A DNA stretch of 64,000 nucleotides from Pseudoalteromonas phenolica. GTDB taxonomy: Bacteria; Pseudomonadota; Gammaproteobacteria; Enterobacterales; Alteromonadaceae. Under the pieces are notes generated by a model. It ran no database searches, was not told the origin of the DNA, and was given only the letters and a program-made list of their open reading frames with translations. Positions 53,055-62,212 of this stretch are shown here, one piece after another (the stretch's first letter is position 1; each line of letters starts with the position of its first letter). Location: positions 62,001-126,000 of the forward strand of contig NZ_PPSW01000001.1 in NCBI RefSeq assembly GCF_005876835.1, in the 5' to 3' direction. Made by a program: the position numbers and the translations under genes.

Positions 53055-53082
53055 TTGCACGATATTTGCGCATATCGTGCAA
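53055..53082. repeat. 11-bp perfect inverted repeat upstream of the porin gene
   Basis: TTGCACGATAT-ttgcgc-ATATCGTGCAA, 170 bases before the porin start and 46 past the 53128 gene's stop. It has no T-tail, so it is an operator or a non-intrinsic stop signal. Confidence 0.7.
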
Positions 53083-53127
53083 TGGGGAATATTTATTTCT
53101 TTGTGCTTAACCTTATATATTTACAGG

Positions 53128-54294
53128 TTAACCAAAGATCGCGCGCATTAAGCCAATGGTCTCGTCTACGCTGCGGCCTTTTTCAACCTCTGCGATGATT
53201 GAGTCACGCTTATCGCGAATATGATCAGGAATGCTCTCATCAGCAAGTGCGCGATCAACCAATACCTCAGCAGACTCTTTACCACGACGAACGGTTTTAG
53301 TGCCACCGCTGCGGCTACTACGTACAGGCTTATTTAATAACTTAATATAGTTAGAGTTATCCGCCGTGTCTTTGTCAGCATAATAGAAGAAGCAAGGTAA
53401 TAGGGCTTTGATGCTGGCGAGTTGCTCTTCTAATTCACCGTTTTCAGTGGTCATTGCAAACCAAGGCATAGTGCGGATGCTCATCACAACATCTGACCAA
53501 TAGCGCTCGAAGTCACGGTTATTTAAACGGCTAATACCCAATGCTTGGCAAAGTGCATCTAATCGGTTGTTGCTAATAGGTGTGAATACATCAGGGCGAC
53601 GCATCGCTAATAGGCGCGTAGCAGGCGCAAGGGTTGGTTTTTCATCTGTGCCCGCAAATGCACTTAAGTAACCAATCATAAATGCTTGATAGTCTTGCTC
53701 GCTTACGTCACCTTCGGCAGGAATGTTCGTAAGGGCGTCATCAAATGCCCCTGGTAAATCTGCTAATAGCTGGTGGAACCCTTTTGCGCTCTTCGTTGAA
53801 GCAAACCACTCAACATCGAAGTTGTACACGCTGGTATCTAGGCTTGCAGCATGTTTACCAGTAAACGCCAGACGGTCTTCGGCGATCATCTCTTTTAATG
53901 GCGTGCTGCGCATCGGTGCTAAGTAGCTGGTTAGCTTTAACTGTTCTTCAAGAGCTAATACGTCTTTATGTTGCTCGATAAAGCCACAGATCACAGGCCA
54001 AGGTGCAATGCGTAGCGTTTTAAGCTGTAAAAAGCTGATGGCAGAAATTAACAAATCTTGTAGTTTCTTAACCGTTGGAAGCTGGTGGTCGTCGAGTAAG
54101 TCGAAGTTGATGCGGTTTTTTGCTACATCTAATAACTCATAGCACCAACCCAAGAAGTCTTCTGGGTGGTTTTCTACTTTGACTGCCATCAGATTCAAAC
54201 TTATATCGGTAGATTGCTTAAGAATGTTTTGGTAAATCTGACTTTCTTGTTCACCCAATGCCATTTTTGACGGGGAAATGAGCAGCTTTTTCAT
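53128..54294 (-). CDS. Unknown helical cytosolic protein
   Basis: The product is 388 residues from ATG 54294; an alternative GTG at 54312 lacks a ribosome site, while GGAGA stands 11 bases before the ATG. The sequence is helical throughout, without signal peptide or membrane segment. Landmarks are FLGWCYELLDVAKN, LAMRRPDVFTPISNNRLDALCQALGI (a pattern seen near endonuclease-like domains) and a Ser/Arg-rich linker (VRSSRSGGTKTVRRGKES) before a helical tail. I recognise no family. It may be nucleic-acid associated given the basic linker, but this is weak. No operon partner. Confidence 0.6.
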   Translation of the reverse strand: MKKLLISPSKMALGEQESQIYQNILKQSTDISLNLMAVKVENHPEDFLGWCYELLDVAKNRINFDLLDDHQLPTVKKLQDLLISAISFLQLKTLRIAPWPVICGFIEQHKDVLALEEQLKLTSYLAPMRSTPLKEMIAEDRLAFTGKHAASLDTSVYNFDVEWFASTKSAKGFHQLLADLPGAFDDALTNIPAEGDVSEQDYQAFMIGYLSAFAGTDEKPTLAPATRLLAMRRPDVFTPISNNRLDALCQALGISRLNNRDFERYWSDVVMSIRTMPWFAMTTENGELEEQLASIKALLPCFFYYADKDTADNSNYIKLLNKPVRSSRSGGTKTVRRGKESAEVLVDRALADESIPDHIRDKRDSIIAEVEKGRSVDETIGLMRAIFG

Positions 54295-54497
54295 AGGGGT
54301 TGGTGTCTCCACGGGTTAAGTTATTACGGGTTAATTAGCTAACCAAATAAGTGTAGCAGAACTTGTGCTACACAAATGAGGGCGTGGATCATACCTAAGT
54401 GAGACGTGGATGCAATCGAAGAAATGCTTATTTATTGCAAGAGATAAGAAAACTCAGCATCTGCAGGAGCTTACAAGCTGAGTTTCTGGAGGCGAAA

Positions 54498-54629
54498 TTA
54501 AAAGGCTAAAACCAAAGCTGCGCCAAGAATTGACCCTATCGCTGGTAACACAATGGCAAGGTGTGTTTCTATTTCATACTGTGTGTGTTTGGGCAAGGTT
54601 GCCCAGTACTCGGTTATTTGTTTTTTCAT
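54498..54629 (-). CDS. Small membrane peptide, 43 residues
   Basis: ATG at 54629 follows AAGGA ten bases upstream. The N-terminal half is polar (KKQITEYWATLPKHTQYEIE), the rest is one hydrophobic helix (AIVLPAIGSILGAALVLAF). It starts 21 bases after the XRE gene. It has the same position as the peptide at 38213 in the other module. Confidence 0.5.
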   Translation of the reverse strand: MKKQITEYWATLPKHTQYEIETHLAIVLPAIGSILGAALVLAF

Positions 54630-54650
54630 AGTAAGTGTCCTTTTTTAGTG

Positions 54651-54851
54651 TTAATCACTTGTCTCTAACTCAAAGAGTGACTCAACCGGTTGCTCAAAGT
54701 GGCGCGCAATCTTTAATGCAATCACCACCGAGGGGGTAAAGCGGCCTGTTTCTATGGTGCTAATGGTCTTGCGAGAAACACCAATTAAATCGGCTAACTC
54801 TTGTTGAGATAAATTGTTGAGCTTTCTTAATTCAGCAACCTTAACTTGCAT
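54651..54851 (-). CDS. XRE-family transcriptional regulator
   Basis: The 66-residue protein is a bare helix-turn-helix of the Cro/YgzD type (VAELRKLNNLSQQELADLIG, VSRKTISTIETGR, then VVIALKIARHFEQPVESLFE). Such short XRE proteins are often found next to a small membrane protein gene, as here. It lies five bases after the membrane gene and likely autoregulates the operon through the repeated sites at 55299-55370. Confidence 0.9.
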   Translation of the reverse strand: MQVKVAELRKLNNLSQQELADLIGVSRKTISTIETGRFTPSVVIALKIARHFEQPVESLFELETSD

Positions 54852-54856
54852 AGTTG

Positions 54857-55279
54857 TTAGTCTCTATTTTGCCAAATTATCGATGCACCATAACTTAAGC
54901 TGGCAGTGGCCAAGTACACAAGTGACATTGTTTCATGAGTAAATGGAATGGCAATGGCATCTCCAATTACCCAAACCGCAAAAATGACACCGACAGTGCA
55001 ATAAAAAGCATGGCGGTAAGCTGTATGGTTCATTTGTTTTATAAACTCGTCCTGATAGCCGTCAGTGTATTTTTTTGAATTGAAGAACGCTTTAATTTTG
55101 TAAAAAACAGCTATGCCAACAAATAGCACCACAAAGCCTATATTGAAGAATTGTTGATTTTCACTGTCTTTGAATGCGTCAGTGATCACCATGAACATTA
55201 ATACTGTGCCAAGTGCCAGCCAAAACCAACCGCTTAATGTAATGTGCTTCTCTTCATTTTTAACTTCTAGGTTTGTCAT
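54857..55279 (-). CDS. Four-helix membrane protein beside the XRE regulator
   Basis: The product is 140 residues from ATG 55279; AAGGA is nine bases before it. A longer frame to 55336 would run through the operator repeats and is unlikely. Helices are at about residues 15-32, 43-60, 86-108 and 113-131. The combination of a DUF2178-like membrane protein and a YgzD-like regulator is common in bacteria. Function unknown. Confidence 0.75.
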   Translation of the reverse strand: MTNLEVKNEEKHITLSGWFWLALGTVLMFMVITDAFKDSENQQFFNIGFVVLFVGIAVFYKIKAFFNSKKYTDGYQDEFIKQMNHTAYRHAFYCTVGVIFAVWVIGDAIAIPFTHETMSLVYLATASLSYGASIIWQNRD

Positions 55280-55298
55280 GCCATGTTTTCCTTCGTAA

Positions 55299-55370
55299 TG
55301 TAACCTATGGGTATCAATGTAACCTGTAGGTATCATGAGGTCAACGGTTTTTTGTAACCCCTAGGTATCA
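55299..55370 (-). promoter_or_regulatory. Three 18-bp direct repeats (candidate XRE operators)
   Basis: Copies at 55299-55316, 55318-55335 and 55353-55370 share TGTAACC(n3-4)GGTATCA, each with an internal ACC-GGT inversion. The first two are spaced 19 bases apart; the third is 35 bases on. They lie directly before the 55279 start. Confidence 0.7.
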
Positions 55371-55456
55371 TATTAATTTCATTGGTTTTGTGTGCAGATT
55401 TTTTTCGTCTCAGCCGTTATGATTAGTAACATCAATTGCAAATGTAAGGAAAAGCA

Positions 55457-57415
55457 ATGAATCGCTTTGTAAAAGTCATTGGTGGTGTGGTTGTTGTGGC
55501 CGTTGGTGCTGTGGTTGCGGCGCCATTTTTGATCCCAACCGACACCATTATTCAGCAGGTTTTAGAACAAGTCGAAAATACCACAGGTCGTAAACTTACC
55601 ATTGCCGGCGAAAGCCAGCTAACGGTGTTTCCGAGCCTAAGTATTGAGCTGAACGACGTTGCTTTTGCCAATATGGCCTCGGGCAGTGCTGAAAATATGG
55701 TAAGTATGGAACAGCTTGCTGTGCATATTCCTTGGTTATCGTTATTAAGTGGTGAAGCCAAGTTAGAGCGTTTTGTGATCCGCAATCCAAACATCTTGCT
55801 AGAAACAGATAAACAAGGCAAAGCGAACTGGCAGATCATGCCAACAACTGCCGCTGCGCCAACAGCCCAAACGAATGAAGCCGCCGCTGGCCCAGTAAAA
55901 TTACCCCAAGGGTTTGATGTCAGCTTAGGGGAAGTGGCGATTTACGGTGGTCAACTGACTTATCTTGATGGTGTAACAGGCGCAAAACAGCAGGTGAGCG
56001 ACTTTGAATTAATCGTAGCGCTGCCTTCTTTATTCAAGCCGCTAGATGTGAAAGGGGGGTTAACCTACCAACAACAGCGTTTTGAGTTAAACACCCAAGT
56101 CGACACGCCAGCAAAAGCCATTGAAGGGCAAACCTTTGATGTGACGCAAACTTTAGCGTCAGCGTTATTAGATCTTAAATTTAATGGTGCTATTGCTCAG
56201 CAAGGCAAAGACATTAAAGGTAGTTTGAAACTGGCAGGTGACTCAGTAAAAGCCATCACTCAGTGGCAGGGCATTGACCTCAAAGCCAAAGACAACGCCT
56301 TCAACCAGTTTAGTGTCAGTGGTGAGATGCACCTAGCGGGAGAGACTTTTAAGCTCAGCGTATTCGAAGCCAAACTCGATGCACTGGCAATTAAAGGGCA
56401 AAGCCAAATTGATTTAGGCGCGCGTTTAAATGTCATGGCCGACATTGACCTTGGCATGTTAGACCTCAACCCATACCTGCCGGAGAGCCCAGAAAAACCA
56501 GCCGAATCTGCACAGCCTACAGAACCGGGTGAGCCACAGCCAATTGTATGGGATGACACTCCGATTGATTTATCGGGTCTTAATGCTTTAGACGCCGACA
56601 TTAAAGTGCGCTCAACAGGCCTAATTGCTAAAGAGATCAAATTGGGTGAAAACCAATTCTCAGTTAATCTGAAAGACGGTAAAGCACGTTTAGGCTTAGA
56701 TAAATTCAACGCTTACGAAGGTAAAGGGCAGGGTAAAGTGGTGGTGAATGCCAAGCGTGCGCCTTATCAGATCAATACCGATTTTAGTTTAACCGACATC
56801 AACGCCGAACCATTACTGACTGACGCGGTCGGCTTTGACAAGGTATTAGGTAAAGGCAGCATCAGCTGGGCGCTGAACACCCAAGGTCAAAGTCAGAAGC
56901 AGTTTGTGTCAGCCTTAGCGGGTAATCTGGCGTTTAGTTTTATCGATGGTGGTGTAAAAGGGGCCAATATCGCAGAGATGATGCGTAAAGGCAGCGAAAT
57001 GCTCAAAGGTGACTTTTCCTCATTAAAAGAGGGTTTAAACGCCGATTTCGATCCAAATCAGAAAACCGACTTCTCGGCACTGACAGGCACTTTTACCTTT
57101 AAAAATGGTGTCGGTACCAATACTGACCTAAACCTTGCCAGCCCTCTGTTACGTATCACGGGCAGCGGTGAAGTCGACCTACCTAAGACTTATGTGAATT
57201 ACCGCCTAGTGACTGGTTTGGTTGATACTATTGAAGGCCAAGCAAGCAGTGATGACAGCACAGGCTTTAAAGTACCGCTACGCATCAAGGGCCCATTCCA
57301 CAAGGTCGATTACAAACTCGACTTTGGTAGTGCGGCAAAAGACAAAGCCAAAGAAGAAGCGAAAGAGAAAGTAAAAGATAAGCTGAAAGACAAATTAAAA
57401 GGCTTCTTCGGTTAA
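55457..57415 (+). CDS. AsmA-family protein
   Basis: The 652-residue protein has an N-terminal membrane anchor (VIGGVVVVAVGAVVAAPFLIP), then the AsmA repeating-beta-groove architecture with the opening TGRKLTIAGESQLTVFPSLSIELNDV typical of AsmA, and the C-terminal conserved block GKGSISWALNTQGQSQKQFVSALAGNLAFSFIDGGVKG. A highly charged Lys/Glu tail ends the protein. AsmA-like proteins span the periplasm and are linked to lipid transport to the outer membrane. It has a hairpin terminator 20 bases after the stop. AAGGAAAAGCA precedes the ATG. Confidence 0.93.
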   Translation: MNRFVKVIGGVVVVAVGAVVAAPFLIPTDTIIQQVLEQVENTTGRKLTIAGESQLTVFPSLSIELNDVAFANMASGSAENMVSMEQLAVHIPWLSLLSGEAKLERFVIRNPNILLETDKQGKANWQIMPTTAAAPTAQTNEAAAGPVKLPQGFDVSLGEVAIYGGQLTYLDGVTGAKQQVSDFELIVALPSLFKPLDVKGGLTYQQQRFELNTQVDTPAKAIEGQTFDVTQTLASALLDLKFNGAIAQQGKDIKGSLKLAGDSVKAITQWQGIDLKAKDNAFNQFSVSGEMHLAGETFKLSVFEAKLDALAIKGQSQIDLGARLNVMADIDLGMLDLNPYLPESPEKPAESAQPTEPGEPQPIVWDDTPIDLSGLNALDADIKVRSTGLIAKEIKLGENQFSVNLKDGKARLGLDKFNAYEGKGQGKVVVNAKRAPYQINTDFSLTDINAEPLLTDAVGFDKVLGKGSISWALNTQGQSQKQFVSALAGNLAFSFIDGGVKGANIAEMMRKGSEMLKGDFSSLKEGLNADFDPNQKTDFSALTGTFTFKNGVGTNTDLNLASPLLRITGSGEVDLPKTYVNYRLVTGLVDTIEGQASSDDSTGFKVPLRIKGPFHKVDYKLDFGSAAKDKAKEEAKEKVKDKLKDKLKGFFG

Positions 57416-57436
57416 AAGCTCTGAGTTTCGAACAAG

Positions 57437-57469
57437 CAAAAGCCAGTGCCGCAATGCACTGGCTTTTTT
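57437..57469 (+). terminator. Terminator after the AsmA gene
   Basis: AAAGCCAGTGC-cgca-GCACTGGCTTTTTT type hairpin followed by T. Confidence 0.88.
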
Positions 57470-57564
57470 GTTTAGCGCAACACTGTTTTTTAAATTGTCG
57501 CCATAAATGACTTAAAAACGATAGATTGAGTACTCCATTGCAGCAGTTAATGTTGCTCATTTCA

Positions 57565-58278
57565 CCTTGCGCAAAAATAACCTTGCTTCGCAACGTGTAT
57601 TTTGCACTCTAGGTAGCAGCGAATTTACTTCGCGACTTGTTTTGGTATAGGTGGGATGTGAAGAGGTCAATAAACCCGACATAAAGTCGGTGCTACCGAA
57701 TGTGCCTTTTAAATTGTTGTGAAAAATGACGACCTATAAAAGAGTTTTTAGGAGCTGTGTCGTTTACATCCATGTAGCTACGCCCATCGGGTATCCATAC
57801 CCTCACCTCCTCGCGCTGCGAAACTTCGTTTCGGTCACCCGTCGCCCTTGCGCAAAAATAACCTTGCTTAGCAACGTGTATTTTGCACTCTTGGTAGCAG
57901 CGAATTTACTTCGCGACTTGTTTTGGTATAGGTGAGATGTGTAGGGGTCAATAAACCCGACATAAAGTCGGTGCTACCGAATGTGCCTTTTAAATTGTCG
58001 TCATAAACGACAACCTATAAAAGAGCTTTTAGGAGCTGTGTCGTTTACATCCATGTAGCTACGCCCATCGGGTATCCATACCCTCACCTCCTCGCGCTGC
58101 GAAACTTCGTTTCGGTCTTAATAATAGTGAGTTGTAATACTTCCATGTAGCATGGGTCCGGTTCGGCCATCCAAGGCCTCACGCTCAACGCTAGTCTTGC
58201 TGCGCGCACTCGCAAGCCTCAAGACACGTTTCGCCCTTGCGCAAAAATAACCTTGCTTCGCAACGAGTATTTTGCACG
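57565..58278. repeat. Compound hairpin-rich repeat, 281-bp period
   Basis: Two nearly identical copies, 57565-57845 and 57846-58117, then an about 115-bp diverged segment and a third partial copy (58235-58278). Each copy chains small hairpins: CTTGCGCAAAAATA with TATTTTGCAC, GGTAGCA with TGCTACC 80 bases later, CCGACATAAAGTCGG and GGGTATCCATACCC. No gene is plausible inside. It looks like a genus-specific interspersed repeat made from REP-like parts; no transposase is nearby. Confidence 0.85.
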
Positions 58279-58369
58279 ATAAGCCCATGTAATCGGGTGT
58301 AATCTCAAGTAGTTGTTTTCAATAATTGTCTGTGCTCTTATGGGCTTAGTACTTTTAAAGGACATTACT

Positions 58370-58864
58370 ATGACGCAACAATTAACGTATACCGTTAAAC
58401 CAAGCCGTGACGACACGCCTTGGGTAATTTTAGACACAGACGGCAACCCTGCCGGTGAAGTATCGGTCGATCTTGCTCAATTCCCTGAAGATGAGCCGGT
58501 TAACCTTGTGTATGTGCTGACTCAGTCAAGCATAGACAAAGGTTTCCGCTTTGCTGGCAACGGCACCTTGTTCACCGATGCCCGTGATAATTTTAACTAT
58601 CAGCTTAGTAGCGAAGTATTCAATGGCGGCACTTCTTTGGTCGTGACGGTAATGAATATAGAACCGGATGCCAGCATTCCAGCTGATGTGATTAAAGAGT
58701 TAGTGAAGTCTAAGAACAAAGACAAGGTGTTCTCTAAAGTTGAGCTTGAAGCCAATACCAATTACGAGATTGACTTTAGATTACTTGCAGAGAAAGAGGG
58801 TAAAAAAGGTAAGCTTTATATTTCTCAAGATCCTAGGATATCAATCAACGATACACAGCCATAA
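58370..58864 (+). CDS. Unknown soluble protein beside the kinase gene
   Basis: The product is 164 residues from ATG 58370 (AAGGA seven bases upstream). There is no signal or membrane segment. The N-terminal 100 residues are beta-rich (LTYTVKPSRDDTPWVILDTDGNPAGE, GFRFAGNGTLFTD, YQLSSEVFNGGTSLVVTV). A basic helix follows (IKELVKSKNKDKVFSKVELE), then a short beta end. It converges with the kinase gene (13 bases between stops). No family was recognised; a substrate or regulator of the kinase is possible but unsupported. Confidence 0.6.
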   Translation: MTQQLTYTVKPSRDDTPWVILDTDGNPAGEVSVDLAQFPEDEPVNLVYVLTQSSIDKGFRFAGNGTLFTDARDNFNYQLSSEVFNGGTSLVVTVMNIEPDASIPADVIKELVKSKNKDKVFSKVELEANTNYEIDFRLLAEKEGKKGKLYISQDPRISINDTQP

Positions 58865-58877
58865 ACTATAGTTAACA

Positions 58878-61439
58878 TTAGGCGCAAAGTTGAGTGAAAT
58901 GCTGAGTGCCTAATATTTCTTGCAATTGAGAAGAGTTAGTACAAAGCTTTTTGAACCAAGGTAAAGTATAAAAGCTTTTCCCCCATCCGTCTTTGATACT
59001 TGATTTGATTATGACAAGCGCAGACTGGCTCTCATTTAATGATGTTAAAATCATAGCTTTAACAAATTTTAAGTCGTATGTAGCTGGGCTTTTATTTTCA
59101 ATAAAGTTGATTAGCTTGAAAGCTGCTAACTTTTGACCAGTATGCAGTAAGGCTTGAGCTCTTAACATTAAAACATCGATATCATCAGTATCACGACTTG
59201 CTAGTAATATTTTTTTATAAAGTGATTGCGCTTTTTTCATATCACCACTGTAAGAAAAGCTATCAGCAAGGTTAAGAGTGAAAATAAGACTTTCAGGGCT
59301 TATTTTATAGGACTTATGAGCGTACTTAACTGATAATTCAAAATCCTTAATTAAAGAATAAGCAATTGATAGATTTGAAAGCAGCGCCGCATCATTTGGA
59401 GTCTTGCTTAATAATTGTGAATAGGCATTTATAGATTGATTTGCTAGCCCCTTTGCAAGTGAAATATCGCCAAGTGTTTTAAGAGCCCAAAAATCATTGG
59501 GTGCTCTTAAACTAACCTGTTCAAGATAGAACAAAGCTTCGTCATAATTACTATTAAGTAGAGATATAGTTGCAGCATTTCTTGCTGTTTGTAGCGTAGA
59601 TTTGAGGTTAAATGCTAGCACTATACTATCGAGTGCTGTTTGGTAATCTGCTTTATTTCGATAATAGTTTGCTTTAATACTATAAAGTTCATATTGCTCT
59701 ATATTTGAGGTTTCTAGATTTTTAATTAACGATTCAGCCTTCCCCCAATCCTTTATAGCTTGATAGGCTTGAATACGATCAACTATAAAGTTTGCGCTCA
59801 ATTTATATGTTTCAGGCGAACGATCTAATGCATCTAATAACTCCCAAATAATATCGTCATTTGGATTGAAATGATGAGAAGTAATCGCCACCTTCCTATA
59901 AAACCGATACAGGGGCGCAAAACTCGGTTCTTGACGGATCAGCAACTTCACTTCAGCCAGTGTCACCGCAATGTCTTGAGAGCCACTTTGAAATGCTTCA
60001 ACCTGCGCTACATATTTCTCGTAAAACGCATCGCTATAAGTTTGGCTGGTAAAGCGCTTGTTGAATAGCGTCTCAATATTCACCAAGCTATTGTGATAGG
60101 CCTCTGAAAAGCTTTCGGTATCGACACTATAGCGGGTGGTATCGAGCAAAGTGGCTGTGTGTGCATCAATGGCGTTGAGTGTGACTTCACACAATGAATT
60201 ACGGCAGTTAAATACTGGTTCAAGCAGCACGTCGGCGCCAAGGGCGTTGCCGATGTCAGTTTGCGATGCTTGTTCACCCATGAGTTTAAGGGTGCTGGTT
60301 ACTTCTGAGTTCGATACCTGCAAGCTTGATGTGTCTTGCAAAATAAAGTTACTGATGGCGTCTTCAAGCCCTAAGGTCGCGATACGCTGTTGGGTGTCGG
60401 TTAATTCAGTTTGCCCGTCGAAGGTAATGGGTAGAGCGGCGATATAACTCTTTGGTTGGTTAGTTTGCCAATACCAATAACCTGCGCCGATAAGGCAAAC
60501 AGCAAACAAACACGACATGACAAGGCCATATTTTTGCCAGAGGTTTGATTTTGCATTAGTTGCAGACTTTGAAGGTGTGGGTACTTGTAGGTCTACTGCA
60601 TCAATATCTTGAGTGTCATCGCATTGTGCATAACCAATATTTTGCTGTAATTGCTTTAACTGAGTGATGACTTGGTGAAAACTATTTGGGCGCGCTGCTT
60701 TGTCGAATGCCAATAGCGTATTGATTAATGCACCAAGTTGGGCGGGCATGTCGAGTAATTTACTTGCATCACTTTGACAGGGAACATGCTTGATTTGTTC
60801 TGCAATGGCATCGGGCGCGGCGTCTTTGGCTTGGGCTAAATAAGGGTGCTCATTTGCAAACAACTGATAGGCCAGTAAACCAAACGCAAATAAATCGGCA
60901 CGCTGATCTAACGGTCGCTTATTCAACTGCTCTGGTGACATTGCCGTTAAACTGCCAAAGCTAGAATGATGACTGCGCTGCTCATCGCCAAGTTGGGCAA
61001 TGCCAAAGTCAGCGATTTTTGCCACACCTTGGGCGTTGATTAAAATGTTATCGGCTTTTAAATCAAGGTGCAGAATGTCATTTTTGTGCGCTTCTGATAA
61101 GCCTTGGGCTATATCAATTAATAACTGTAACTTTTGCTCAGACTCGAGATGACGGGTTTTTAAAAAGTGTTTAAGGGTGGCACCTTGTACATATTCCATT
61201 TCGATGGCGAGCTGGGTGTCACTCTCGTGCACTTTATACACTTGCACAATATTTGGGTGATTAACCCGAGCCAGAATTTTCGCTTCGTTCAAAGCCTGCT
61301 GTTTATCGACTTTATTTACGTCGAGCAATTTTACCGCAACATGACGCTCTAACTTTGCATCCACGGCCAAAAAAACACGGCTCATGCCGCCTTGTCCTAA
61401 TGGGGTGATTTGTTGGTAAAATTGCTCGAGTTGTATCAC
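58878..61439 (-). CDS. Membrane Ser/Thr protein kinase with TPR repeats
   Basis: The 853-residue protein has an N-terminal Hanks-type kinase (residues about 10-270): Gly loop LGQGGMSRVF, catalytic Lys in VAVKLLD, HLDLKADN (HRD as HLD), DFGIAQ and SPEQLN in place of APE. A Gln/Ser linker leads to one membrane helix (about 308-327, GLVMSCLFAVCLIGAGYWYW). The large C-terminal part (about 350-853) starts with a region like TolB-type or adenylate-cyclase-linked periplasmic domains, then degenerate TPR-like helices. The kinase is thus cytoplasmic and the repeats periplasmic; the repeats probably sense a partner. It appears to be transcribed alone. Confidence 0.92.
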   Translation of the reverse strand: MIQLEQFYQQITPLGQGGMSRVFLAVDAKLERHVAVKLLDVNKVDKQQALNEAKILARVNHPNIVQVYKVHESDTQLAIEMEYVQGATLKHFLKTRHLESEQKLQLLIDIAQGLSEAHKNDILHLDLKADNILINAQGVAKIADFGIAQLGDEQRSHHSSFGSLTAMSPEQLNKRPLDQRADLFAFGLLAYQLFANEHPYLAQAKDAAPDAIAEQIKHVPCQSDASKLLDMPAQLGALINTLLAFDKAARPNSFHQVITQLKQLQQNIGYAQCDDTQDIDAVDLQVPTPSKSATNAKSNLWQKYGLVMSCLFAVCLIGAGYWYWQTNQPKSYIAALPITFDGQTELTDTQQRIATLGLEDAISNFILQDTSSLQVSNSEVTSTLKLMGEQASQTDIGNALGADVLLEPVFNCRNSLCEVTLNAIDAHTATLLDTTRYSVDTESFSEAYHNSLVNIETLFNKRFTSQTYSDAFYEKYVAQVEAFQSGSQDIAVTLAEVKLLIRQEPSFAPLYRFYRKVAITSHHFNPNDDIIWELLDALDRSPETYKLSANFIVDRIQAYQAIKDWGKAESLIKNLETSNIEQYELYSIKANYYRNKADYQTALDSIVLAFNLKSTLQTARNAATISLLNSNYDEALFYLEQVSLRAPNDFWALKTLGDISLAKGLANQSINAYSQLLSKTPNDAALLSNLSIAYSLIKDFELSVKYAHKSYKISPESLIFTLNLADSFSYSGDMKKAQSLYKKILLASRDTDDIDVLMLRAQALLHTGQKLAAFKLINFIENKSPATYDLKFVKAMILTSLNESQSALVIIKSSIKDGWGKSFYTLPWFKKLCTNSSQLQEILGTQHFTQLCA

Positions 61440-61833
61440 GATAAAATGCTTTATTATTAGTTCTAGAGTTAGTGTATCGGTTCGAGTTTGAGAATTCGAA
61501 CTATTTACGATAGAAAAATATGAAATAGATTAAATAAACGACAATTTTATTTTATCACCGCTATTTTTACTTGTTTGTTATTTAATCAGTTGAAGTTGTT
61601 TCAGTTTTTGCACTTGAAAAACTAACTGCTTGTCTCCATATCAGAAATGCAATCTAGAAAACTTGGTGGAATAGCACAATTAATTAAAAATTGAACTATC
61701 CATCCCCCATGTTTATTGCTACAATTGCCCGCCCTTGAAAGACGAACTCCACGTTTTTTGAGTGATTAACAACCTAACTGCTTCATATTTATACAAATTT
61801 GAAGCGAAGTTTAACTACACCGGAGCATCAAAA
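61440..61833 (+). promoter_or_regulatory. Leader region of the spc operon
   Basis: No gene was seen. An extended -10 promoter TGC-TACAAT (61717-61725) is followed by a GC-rich discriminator (tgcccgccc), the hallmark of stringently controlled ribosomal promoters; the -35 is weak. A GTTCGA/TCGAAC inverted repeat (61480-61501) lies nearer the kinase gene. Confidence 0.6.
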
Positions 61834-62202
61834 ATGATCCAAATGCAAACTCAGCTGGACGTTGCTGATAACAGCGGCGCTCGCAAAGTGCAGTGTATTA
61901 AAGTCCTTGGTGGTTCGCACCGTCGCTACGCGGCAGTTGGTGACATCATTAAAGTTTCTGTTAAAGAAGCAATTCCTCGCGGTAAAGTGAAGAAAGGTGA
62001 TGTTAAAAACGCAGTAGTTGTGCGTACTAAAAAAGGCGTTCGTCGTCCAGACGGCTCTTTAATCCGTTTCGATAGCAATGCGGCTGTTATCTTAAATGAT
62101 AGCTTACAGCCAATTGGTACTCGTATCTTCGGCCCTGTGACTCGTGAACTACGTAACGACAAGTTCATGAAGATCGTTTCACTAGCACCAGAAGTACTAT
62201 AA
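61834..62202 (+). CDS. rplN: 50S ribosomal protein L14
   Basis: The product is 122 residues from ATG 61834 after CGGAG; a longer frame to 61762 would add 24 residues not in the family. Landmarks are [46 protein letters not shown] and the end [14 protein letters not shown]14 binds 23S rRNA at the subunit interface. It is the first gene of the spc operon. Codon bias matches EF-G 2, as expected for high expression. Confidence 0.98.
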   Translation: MIQMQTQLDVADNSGARKVQCIKVLGGSHRRYAAVGDIIKVSVKEAIPRGKVKKGDVKNAVVVRTKKGVRRPDGSLIRFDSNAAVILNDSLQPIGTRIFGPVTRELRNDKFMKIVSLAPEVL

Positions 62203-62212
62203 GGAGTCGATC

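Noticed and set aside
57726..57935. A 69-codon open frame inside the compound repeat
   Set aside because: It is made of hairpin repeat sequence that recurs 281 bases on, has no ribosome site and looks nothing like a protein family.
61480..61501. GTTCGA/TCGAAC inverted repeat upstream of the kinase gene
   Set aside because: Six paired bases with a ten-base loop are too little for an operator claim; mentioned only within the leader region entry.
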